Positions 1 to 9,600 of a DNA stretch of 26,531 bases are shown in pieces (position 1 is the first letter of the stretch; each line of letters starts with the position of its first letter). Position numbers and translations under genes: made by a program. Below the pieces are notes generated by a model, which worked only from the letters and a program-made list of their open reading frames with translations, was not told the DNA's origin and did no database searches. This DNA is from a virus: the IMG/VR virus record IMGVR_UViG_3300032236_000570, positions 1-26,531 of that record; one strand, 5' to 3'.

Positions 1-1428
<1,428 letters not shown>

Positions 1429-1437
1429 TGTTCCCCC

Positions 1438-1695
1438 TTAAACTGTTTTGATGTATGCGCCGTAACCAGCGTTAATTAAAATTGTGCGTTCTGTCTCTGT
1501 TATCGGGGAGACGTGCCCGCCAAGGTAAGCGTAATCTGCTTCCTGCACTTGGTCTACACCTGGTGTTCTAACTGCACTAACGACAGTTCCATTAACAAGG
1601 ATGGTGTCTGCTCTGGCAATACGGTAACGCCACATGAGACGGCCAAATCCTGCTGGGCCTTCTTCGACTGTTGGTGGTGTAAATGTATAAGCCAT
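1438..1695 (-). CDS. Small conserved virion protein downstream of capsid gene
   Basis: 85 aa, ATG start at 1695 preceded by an AAGGAGA ribosome site. No named domain is recognised. The protein begins with MAYTFTPPTVEEGP, contains a Trp/Arg-rich stretch (LMWRYRIARAD) and ends with ITETERTILINAGYGAYIKTV. Small proteins of this size right after the capsid gene are often head-completion or decoration proteins, but nothing here decides between them. It is separated from the capsid gene by a strong hairpin (1712-1742), which could set a different expression level for this gene and those after it. Confidence 0.8.
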   Translation of the reverse strand: MAYTFTPPTVEEGPAGFGRLMWRYRIARADTILVNGTVVSAVRTPGVDQVQEADYAYLGGHVSPITETERTILINAGYGAYIKTV

Positions 1696-1711
1696 ATCTC
1701 TCCTTGTTAGG

Positions 1712-1742
1712 GTTAGCCCCCGCCCGAAAGCGGGGGACTAAC
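1712..1742 (-). terminator. GC-rich hairpin between capsid gene and the next gene
   Basis: GTTAGCCCCCGC (1712-1723) pairs with GCGGGGG-A-CTAAC (1730-1742): 12 base pairs, a 6-nt loop and one bulged A. On the minus strand it lies 12 nt after the capsid stop and just before the next ribosome site. There is no T-run behind it, so it may be a partial terminator or an mRNA-stabilising/processing element. Confidence 0.6.
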
Positions 1743-1754
1743 GTCTACTTCAAA

Positions 1755-2792
1755 CTACGCTGTGTGGATTGAAGATGTTGATTCAATACGAATCAAGGAA
1801 GCGTCACGGTAACGTGCCCATCCAAGAACGCCGTACCATCCGATTGGACGGAAACGCATCAACTTGTCAACGATTGGACCGAAGACGACATGTGGCTCTT
1901 CAGCAACTGCTTCAGCAAGTGCCTGCTTACCAGCAACGAGTGTACGGAATACACGGACGCCACCTGTAGCGTTGACATATGAAGTTGTGCCGAATGTACC
2001 TGATGCAGTTCCTGCACCTGTACCGTCTGCGAAGTTAGCCATACGTGGAGACTCTACGAACATAGCACCTTCGTATGTTCCGATTGTTCCTGGCCAGAAC
2101 TCAGATGAACCTGTCTCTGAGTACTTGTGGTCATCACGCCATCCGCCTGCGCCTGTTTCGGCACGGAGGTCATGTGAAACTTCTGGGTGGATACCAACCC
2201 AGTAGTATTCGCCCTGACGTGGAACAGCCTTGCCAGCACGGAGTTTAGCGACAGCCATACGGATGTCACGAGACTTGAGGACGTCTGTTGAGAGGATTGA
2301 CTTCTGAGTTGTTCCGTTGGTGTATGTACCAGCGTATGTAGAAACGAGGTTTCCACCAACTTCAGCAACAACGTTTGGTCCGCCTGTGAGGGTCTGGAGT
2401 GCAACGGTGTCGAGAGAGTCAGCCATGTTGAATGCGATGATGTCAGCGATTGCTGGGTCAACATCTGAGAGTGAGAAGAGTTCCAACTTACGAGTAGCGA
2501 GCGATGCGTTACCGTATTCGTTGAGAGTTACTGTCACTGGTGTTGTGTTACCAAGTGCCACTGCATCTGGGTCTGTTGACTCAGAGAGTGGTGCTGTTAC
2601 TGCTGAGAGGTCTGTGTAAATCTGGAAGACTACAGAAGAACCTGGCATTGCTTGCTGTACTGGGCGCTTGTCTGCGACGTCGCGTACCATAGGTACAGCA
2701 CGGAGCGCGAATTCTACATAACGGTCATAGGCGGTCTGTACTAGAGAAGTACCGAGGGAGCCAGACGTGGTATCTGTATATGCGTTGCTCAT
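1755..2792 (-). CDS. Major capsid protein, N4-gp56-like (HK97 fold)
   Basis: 345 aa, ATG start at 2792 with GAAGGTG ahead of it. The N-terminal half follows the N4-gp56 capsid family layout: a tyrosine/alanine-rich helix (YDRYVEFALRAVPMV), then GSSVVFQIYTDLSAV, a pL-E-x-x-dP-like segment (PLSESTDPDA), and a beta region ending in LNEYGNASLAT. Further on, GIHPEVSHDLR and a MFVESPRMA strand match the middle of that family. The length is normal. The gene lies just after the scaffold-like gene, the usual order, and should be the most strongly expressed gene of the operon. A hairpin follows the stop. The HK97 fold is known for the family and is not visible directly. Confidence 0.85.
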   Translation of the reverse strand: MSNAYTDTTSGSLGTSLVQTAYDRYVEFALRAVPMVRDVADKRPVQQAMPGSSVVFQIYTDLSAVTAPLSESTDPDAVALGNTTPVTVTLNEYGNASLATRKLELFSLSDVDPAIADIIAFNMADSLDTVALQTLTGGPNVVAEVGGNLVSTYAGTYTNGTTQKSILSTDVLKSRDIRMAVAKLRAGKAVPRQGEYYWVGIHPEVSHDLRAETGAGGWRDDHKYSETGSSEFWPGTIGTYEGAMFVESPRMANFADGTGAGTASGTFGTTSYVNATGGVRVFRTLVAGKQALAEAVAEEPHVVFGPIVDKLMRFRPIGWYGVLGWARYRDASLIRIESTSSIHTA

Positions 2793-2839
2793 GTGTCACC
2801 TTCTTTCTTAAGGTTTGTGCGGATGGTTGTATTTAATTG

Positions 2840-3328
2840 TTAACCGCGAAAACGGCCTGATATGTTTCCAGTCATTGCATCGAGGTCGGCTTTGGTAAGC
2901 GCATTCGAATTCAACTTGGATGCTAGGTCAGCATCTCTTGTTGGGGTTGCAGCGTTCTGGGTTGCAGCGTTGATTCGTTGGTACGAAGCAACATTGGCTT
3001 TCGTTTCATCGTCGGCTTCAGCAGATTCTGCTGGCTTAGCGAAGCCAAAAATATCGGCGTTCTCTGTAAGCCAAGCATCTACCTGCTCTGGTGTTGAGAC
3101 ATCGCTAGGAATAAACTTTGCGAGTTTGTCTGGTACACCCTTAGATGCCAATACTTCTTTGACTGAGCGTGAGCGTAGGTCAGACTGGATAGCAGCCAAT
3201 TGTTCTGCTAATTCCTTCTTTTCTTTCTCTGCTCGCTTCAGTGCCTTGCGAAGATTCGCAGGACCATTTGTATCTTGTGTATCTTCGGTGACATCGAAGT
3301 CATCGTCTTCATCATATTGGTTTGCCAT
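2840..3328 (-). CDS. Capsid scaffolding protein (predicted)
   Basis: 162 aa from the ATG at 3328, chosen because AAGGGAG lies 6 nt upstream; an upstream in-frame start at 3367 lacks one. The sequence has scaffold features: a highly acidic N-terminus (DEDDDFDVTEDTQD), a charged coiled coil at about residues 22-52 (LRKALKRAEKEKKELAEQL), an Ala/Asn/Thr-rich flexible middle, and a basic C-terminus (ISGRFRG) that could contact the capsid protein. It sits immediately before the capsid gene, as phage scaffolds do. No protease domain is visible. The call rests on composition and position. Confidence 0.75.
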   Translation of the reverse strand: MANQYDEDDDFDVTEDTQDTNGPANLRKALKRAEKEKKELAEQLAAIQSDLRSRSVKEVLASKGVPDKLAKFIPSDVSTPEQVDAWLTENADIFGFAKPAESAEADDETKANVASYQRINAATQNAATPTRDADLASKLNSNALTKADLDAMTGNISGRFRG

Positions 3329-3451
3329 GTGGCACTCCCTTTTCGTTAGTTGTGACGCAGGCCGCAAATGCTCTCAGGGGAAAGAGGTTTGGCTCCCACT
3401 CCCAGTCTTTAAGTACGCACCACAATGCTGGTCAGTTGTGGCGGATTCTAT
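3329..3451 (-). other. 123-nt spacer between structural genes
   Basis: This is the longest gap inside the structural operon. No ORF of note is seen on the minus strand. It carries the ribosome site of the scaffold gene at its left end. An internal promoter or RNA-processing site would be plausible before the scaffold-capsid pair, but no clear -35/-10 pair was found. Confidence 0.5.
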
Positions 3452-4864
3452 TTAGGAGAGGCCTGCTTCAGTTCCCATTAGGGAACCTTTGCCTGCTCCT
3501 GACGAGCCAGAGAACTGGCTAACTTCTTGCATCTTAAGTCGGTTAAGTTCTTCAGTGGCTGCTGCTGCTCCAGTTGTACCGAAGGTTGCTGCCTGTAGTT
3601 GAGAACCAATTTGACCTGCTGGGCCATATGCGTTGTAACGCGTAGCCAATTCCTGCATGCCCTGTTGTGACTGGGCTATGTTCTGGAATCCAGTGTTTGC
3701 TTGGGCTTGTGAAACACCGAGGCCACCAAGTTGTTCAGCGTATGCCTGGTTGATATTTGCACCAGCACGAGCAGCCTCAGCACCAATTTGAGAAGCGGTA
3801 ACTTGCTTCTGAATAATTGGAGTTGCAACTGCAGGGTCAAGTACATGAGCAATCATATCGCCCTGACTTAAGCCATAGTACTGCTGGAGTTGCTGAGTGA
3901 CAAGTGGGTCAGTGTTATCAATAACCTGCTTGGCTGTGTTGGCACGAGAGTTTAACTCTGTTGGGCTAACATCATTTGTAAGTAACTTAGTAAAGACATC
4001 TTTATTGGATGCAAAGTCAGAAGGTAATCCGTAAGACTGGAGCACCTGTGCATATGAACGCTCAGTTGCAATGTATTCTGCTGGGCTAAGAACTGGAAGC
4101 CCTGCATTCATGCGAGCCTCATTTGCTGGGAACCGTGCTTTGAACGCTACCGATAATGGGTCTTTGCTTTTTGGGTCCTGTGCAATCATTTGAATGGTAT
4201 CTGCTGTGTAGCCCTGTTGGACAAGGTTAGTTACAGCGCTGGCAATATCAGCACCAAGACCCATATCATTAAATGTTGCAGTTAGGAATGTAATGGCATT
4301 TTGTCTTGATGCGTTTAGCGCTGCCTGGGTTGCTGCAGCAGTAGAATTTACCTGAGAGGTAAGGTCAGTAATTTGCTTTTGAAGTGCCGTTACTGTTGAG
4401 TTGTCTCCACCAGCGCCAGCACCAGCACCGCCTCCGCTACCTGCGATTGGAGCATCTTTGTAGAGTTGCCAGGAACCTGTAGTAGTTCCACCAATCCATG
4501 TATAATGTTGTCCAGCGGGAGCCTGAGGTGCAACTGTCTTATCGCGCAATGGGTCTTTAGGAACAACCATTCCTGCTGCGTTTACAGTTCCGCCAACTTG
4601 GGCAGCGGTTGATGCTGCATTCGCCGCTGCATCTGCAACTGCTGCTTTAGCAGCAGTAATGGCACTTGCATTTGCATCCTTGACTCCTGCAACTGCGGCT
4701 CTCTCAGCATCAGTGACTGGTGAAATAGTTGCACGAATTTGGTCGGCAAGGCTCAAGGGTTTTTTTGCGGCAGCGGCAGCGGCAGCGGCCTTAGCACGCT
4801 TTGATGCTGCCAACTCACTTGGCTCTAAGCCTAATGGATTATCTGGTGATACGTTGCTTGCCAT
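3452..4864 (-). CDS. Virion structural protein, Ala/Gln-rich
   Basis: 470 aa. Start taken as the ATG at 4864, which overlaps the previous stop as TAATG with a GGGGG ribosome site upstream; an in-frame ATG at 4882 lacks one. The N-terminus holds a poly-Ala run (KRAKAAAAAAAAKK), then a low-complexity Ala/Gly part. The C-terminal half is helical and contains RFPANEARMNAGLPVLSPAEY, YGLPSDF, DVSPTELNSRA and QYYGLSQGDMIAHVLDP, a pattern I recognise from uncharacterised structural proteins of actinobacteriophages. The Ala/Gln-rich C-terminus (ASQIGAEAARAGANINQAY) looks like a long helix bundle. Internal core or ejection protein, or head-tail connector component, are both possible. Confidence 0.8.
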   Translation of the reverse strand: MASNVSPDNPLGLEPSELAASKRAKAAAAAAAAKKPLSLADQIRATISPVTDAERAAVAGVKDANASAITAAKAAVADAAANAASTAAQVGGTVNAAGMVVPKDPLRDKTVAPQAPAGQHYTWIGGTTTGSWQLYKDAPIAGSGGGAGAGAGGDNSTVTALQKQITDLTSQVNSTAAATQAALNASRQNAITFLTATFNDMGLGADIASAVTNLVQQGYTADTIQMIAQDPKSKDPLSVAFKARFPANEARMNAGLPVLSPAEYIATERSYAQVLQSYGLPSDFASNKDVFTKLLTNDVSPTELNSRANTAKQVIDNTDPLVTQQLQQYYGLSQGDMIAHVLDPAVATPIIQKQVTASQIGAEAARAGANINQAYAEQLGGLGVSQAQANTGFQNIAQSQQGMQELATRYNAYGPAGQIGSQLQAATFGTTGAAAATEELNRLKMQEVSQFSGSSGAGKGSLMGTEAGLS

Positions 4865-5826
4865 TAGGACATCAACCCCCATTGCTTAAGAATCGTAGAG
4901 CCAGTGGCGCTTAGGCTATCCATGGCATCTTTGCTTTGTGCCCAACGTGGGTCTTGACGAACCTGCTTTTCAAACTCCCATAGTGGCATTGCTGCTGGCT
5001 TGGTTGGGTCAGTGCCCTGCAATCCCTTCTTGAGAAGAGTGTCATTCATAGTAATTGCGGCTGGGTCAATGCCAAGAATATTTGAGTAGGCATTGATGTA
5101 TGGTGAAGCAATTTGCTTGACAGTCATACCAGCCTTGATTTGGTCAGCCCATGCTGGGAATGAACCAGCGGCTTGAGCCTTAATCTGGTCAGTCCAAAAC
5201 TGTTCAGTTGTATCGCCAGTGGCTACACTTTGCGCTGCAGTATCAAGCCAACTTTGATTAAATCCTGTGCCATAATCGGCATTAAGTGATGCCAGGTTAC
5301 TGGCAGTTGTAGATGCAGTACCACCAGTGATGCCAGTAATAATTGGGTTTGGTATTGTCTTGCCGTTGGCATCTTTTGTAGGCTTAAACATTTCAAGCGT
5401 TGCAGGCGATGTTACAGTAAGGCCTTTATCAAACGCAGCACGAGCAATCTTTTCAAGTGAAGCATCATCTACCTTGATGCCCGCTTGGGTTACATAACTT
5501 TTGAGTGTTGGTAACCAAGTGTTCTTGATTGTTTCTTCATAAACAGTTGGTTGATTTAACTTAAGTTCTTCATTGCTAAGTTGTGTTGCGCTTGTGCTTT
5601 TGTAGAAAGTTGTATTGTAAAGTGCGTTTAATGCCCCAGCATAATCGCCCTTAACATATAAGTCACGAATTGCTGCTAATTCTGGGTGGGCTTTAACCAT
5701 TGCCTCTGTAATGCCAACAAGCATTGGGTCAGCAGCAGCGCCAGTTGATGGAGGAGGTGTTTGCGTTCCGCCAGTATTGCCTAATGCAATCTGACGTTCT
5801 ACCTGTGTATCTGTCGTACTAGCCAT
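4864..5826 (-). CDS. Virion structural protein of unknown role
   Basis: 320 aa, ATG at 5826. The start lies inside the end of the previous gene as an 8-nt overlap (ATGGCTAG), so it is probably coupled to it. Only a weak ribosome site is visible, which fits coupling. The N-terminus is low complexity (Gly/Thr/Pro-rich); the rest is helical with many Trp and Ala residues, e.g. FWTDQIKAQAAGSFPAWADQI and WEFEKQVRQDPRWAQSKDA. No domain is recognised. Together with its two neighbours it forms a set of three structural genes between the 1489-aa protein and the scaffold, suggesting related roles inside the capsid or at the portal. Confidence 0.75.
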   Translation of the reverse strand: MASTTDTQVERQIALGNTGGTQTPPPSTGAAADPMLVGITEAMVKAHPELAAIRDLYVKGDYAGALNALYNTTFYKSTSATQLSNEELKLNQPTVYEETIKNTWLPTLKSYVTQAGIKVDDASLEKIARAAFDKGLTVTSPATLEMFKPTKDANGKTIPNPIITGITGGTASTTASNLASLNADYGTGFNQSWLDTAAQSVATGDTTEQFWTDQIKAQAAGSFPAWADQIKAGMTVKQIASPYINAYSNILGIDPAAITMNDTLLKKGLQGTDPTKPAAMPLWEFEKQVRQDPRWAQSKDAMDSLSATGSTILKQWGLMS

Positions 5827-6691
5827 TTGTTAAAGTTCCAATCGAAGGTTGCCCAGTAGTCATGGCTTTGTCTAGCCAAGATGCAAAATTGATATTCTGC
5901 ATACGCTGATACTCTGGCATCTGACGCGCTTGCTGGGTAATGAACCCGCTCTCGTCAACTCCACCAGATGTAGCAGATGTAGTCACCGTTCCTGCAGCAT
6001 TTGGAGTGCTGATAGTTTTAGTTGGAGAAGCCTTCTCCTTAGCATTCAACTGAGCGGTTAGTTTGGCGAGGTCGGCATCTGTTACGCGGCGGCCAAGTTC
6101 ATTGACATAAATCTGGTCAGCGACTGAGCGAATTGTATCAGGTGAATATGTCTTAAGACTGATGTTGGTTTGTGGACCAGAAGATGTAGTTGTATCTGGA
6201 CCACCGCCGCTAGCCTTGTACTCAGACATCCATTGATTTGGGTCCATTGACACGGCTGCTGCCTTAACAAGTACGCTTGTGTACGCAGAAATGATTGACT
6301 GTTGGGACTTTGTACCCTTGCTGATAATGCCATACTGACGAAGAGCGCTACCAATTTGAGCAAGGACCTTGGGGTCATTAGCCTTCTGAAGAAGGGTTCC
6401 AATTGGAACTTGCTGGCCATTGACAGGAACCGTATAGTTTGAACCAGCAGTTGCGCCAGAACCAAATGGGTCTGCAACTATTGTGCTATTGCCATATGAG
6501 CCAGGCGTAACTCCAGCAGGAACAGTTGACTTCTTTGTCCCTGTATTGCTTATGCTGCCTGGGTCTGGGATGTACTTGTTTGCAATAGCATTAGCCGCTG
6601 GCATAGACTCTGTATGACCATCAGTAAAGGTGATATTGACAAATCCACCCTGGCCATAAGACCATGTTTTAACTGTCGAGTTTGTAGCCAT
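5819..6691 (-). CDS. Virion structural protein of unknown role
   Basis: 290 aa, ATG at 6691 overlapping the preceding stop as TAATG, with AAGGTGGG five nt upstream. It starts with a Ser/Thr/Gly-rich part (WSYGQGGFVNITFTDGH) and has a central helical segment. At about residues 190-215 it carries YVNELGRRVTDADLAKLTAQL, a short 'LGR..t..el' motif found in several phage structural proteins and in DUF4214-like repeats. The C-terminal part ends in a Gln/Met-rich helix (QQARQMPEYQRMQNINFASW). No enzyme motif is seen. Confidence 0.75.
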   Translation of the reverse strand: MATNSTVKTWSYGQGGFVNITFTDGHTESMPAANAIANKYIPDPGSISNTGTKKSTVPAGVTPGSYGNSTIVADPFGSGATAGSNYTVPVNGQQVPIGTLLQKANDPKVLAQIGSALRQYGIISKGTKSQQSIISAYTSVLVKAAAVSMDPNQWMSEYKASGGGPDTTTSSGPQTNISLKTYSPDTIRSVADQIYVNELGRRVTDADLAKLTAQLNAKEKASPTKTISTPNAAGTVTTSATSGGVDESGFITQQARQMPEYQRMQNINFASWLDKAMTTGQPSIGTLTNG

Positions 6692-9600
6692 TAGCCCACC
6701 TTAGAGAATACGGTATTGATAACACTGGTTAAGCGAGGTTCTGATGCCTTGAGGTTTTCAAGATAAGTAGACCAGTTCTGACTTTCCATCTGCAATACTT
6801 GACCATTAATACCAAGTTGCTTGTATTGATTCATGGTATTCATATGGTTGTTGTAGTCATTTAGCAAAGCCTTGACTAACTGAGCCTGCTCATGCTTTGG
6901 TGCAGTCTTGTCATCAGCAAAGATGTTCTGTAACTGCTGCACAGCAAGGGCAGCATTATCTCGTCCATAACCATTAGTATAGTTTTCATACCATGTAGGC
7001 TGTAGAGTTTTCATCTGACCCATGAAAGCAGACCAGTTCTGATTTTCCTGCTGAAGCATATACGAGTTCTGCATTTGCTTGTACTCGTTTACCTTGGCAG
7101 TGTGTTGAGCCAGGTAAGGAGCCACAGTATTATTGCCTTGGGCAATATAGAACTGATTCAAGAACTCAAGTGGAGTACGTGCTGTACGCAAGTGCTCACG
7201 GATTAACTGCTGGTGGATGGCCAAGGTATTACCTGGGCCTGGGTCCTCAGGGACTAAGAACATTGCACCTGTTGACTTGTTAGGGTCAGATAGCAGGCCG
7301 CCCTTATTCTGCTCAATCCAGTTGATTGCCTTCTCTGTGTATGGGAATGTTGCACCACGCACTGAAGGAGTAGTCTTTGAGACAGTATATGAGATTGACT
7401 TATCGCCATGCTCATTAATGAACTTAAAGATTGCATCATTGTAGTTCATACCAAGTCCACCTTGGGACTTTGGAGTAACCATCTTTGACCATTCATCGCT
7501 AAGACCAAGGTCTGTTTGTTCAACACGTGGAGACAGTGGTGACAACAAGCCAGTAATTGCTTTAATCATTAGAATGCTCTTAGCATTGTTACGGATGCGG
7601 TCAATGAACGCTTCCTTTTCCATTGTGCTAGAAGAATCAGTTGGCACTGGAATGCCCTCTGCTCGTAGTTCATCCTGATGGTAATAAGCAGAAGCAAGTG
7701 CGCCAGTAATGGCGTTAGTCATTGCAGTGTTTTGCTGGTCTGGGCTCCACGCATTCCAAACATTGAGGAATGGCTTCGAAGGAATAAGAGATTCCCATAC
7801 GCCACGTCCAGCAGACTGACCAAGTGTTTTATCAAGTGCAGGTGCTAAGTGTGGGAACCAATTGACTGCAAGGTTTCCAGCAATCGCTGCAACTGGGCCA
7901 ACTCCTGGGAGTTCAAGGCCAGGCATTACGCTCTTAAGAGATGTCATGCTGCCCTGTGCTGAGATAGGAAGGCCAGCAACCATGTTCCAGCCCATAGCAT
8001 TTGCAACCTTTTGGATGCTCTTGCCGAACTCGCCAACCATTGGAAGGTAGGCATATGAGTTTCCATTGGCATCTGTCTGCACAAATGTTGGGTTATTCAT
8101 TACTTGCTCAATCATTTGATACTGACGAATTGAGCGAGAGAATACAGCAGAGCCCATGCTCGTATCTTTTGCTGCACGAAATGCACGCTTTACTGACTGC
8201 TCTTGGGCAAAGTAGAAAGGCATATAGTTCTGTGCTAGTTGTGAGAACTGAGTGCGCAATGCGGTATTGTGAATCTGAGGTAGCATTGCATGGACTGCAC
8301 GATACTCAGCAATACGGATTGCCTGGTCATGCGTTAATGCGCCAGTCTGTTCAAGGTACTTGAGTGATTCCATCTCATTAGAGAAGTGGACTAAGTACAA
8401 TGGCTCACGTGAAAGGTTGTTAATTACTGGGTCAATTAACTTGTTGAAGCCAAGGTTAACTCCCACATTAAGGAGGTTTTCCTTTGAAGGAATATAAGCC
8501 TCAACCTGATGGCCTGGAATAGTTGCAGGCAATTGTTGGACATTTAACTCTTTGAGTTTGTCAAAGTCTGCCACCTTGCCAGCAGCCATAGCCTGTGCTA
8601 CTTCATGGTGAATGGTTCCATCTTTACCAATAGTAAGTCCTAAGACAGAATCAACACGGTCAGCAGCAAACTGACGTGGGTCTTGGTCATTCCATCGCTG
8701 GCCTAGTGAAGCCTCGCGCTTGTATGGGTCATAGTTTCCAGCCTTTGTATCCATAATGCGCTGATACTCACGGTTGATGAGTTCATTACGCATAGACTGG
8801 TACTGTTCAAACTTGGTATTGCCTACTTCTTTTTCAAGTGTAACCTTGTTTGTTCCACCCATGACATCTGTAATGTCATTAGCGATGTTCTTACCCTTGG
8901 CAATCTTTGCTTCTTTGACAAGAGATGTGTAATATGAAGGCAGGAAGTGTGGTGAATCAGCCTGATATGTCGTAAAGTCAGGCAACTCACGGTACTTATA
9001 CTTGCGTGATTCCTGCTGGAAGAATTGGTCTGCAGCCTTAGACATGTCATAGCGTGTAGATGCTGAGCCCTGGTGGCCAGTTCCTACAGCATCAGGCAGG
9101 ATATGCCCATCATGTGCACGGATTAAATCAACCGCATAGCCAACCTGGTCCTCAGGTGCAACCTTTGCTAGTCCCTTTGCAATTGCTGTCTTAAATGCTG
9201 GGAAGCCAGTTGTTACGGCATCAGCACCAATACCCTTTGCTGCGCCAAGTGCGACAAGGGCAGCAGAAGCAATGTGTCCGCCTTCACCTGGTAGCAATTC
9301 ACCTTGCTTAGCAAGGGATGCTGAGAGTTTAGCCTTAATCATATTGGTTACGCCATAGCGAGCAACGGCAGGAATAAGTTCTGCAGCGGCTACACGTGTA
9401 CCGAAGCCTAGTGTTGCAAGCGCTAAAGGCTTAAAGATGCTGTTAGTGTAAGCCTTAGCAGTAAATGAATCCAGTTTGCCGTAAGCACTTCTGGCTAAGT
9501 TGCCAGCAGAGCGGAACTCTTTCTTGGCAGCATTAAAGTTTGGGATTGAGAACTCATCAGCAAATTGGTGCTCTGACACACCCGCTGTAGAAATACGGCC

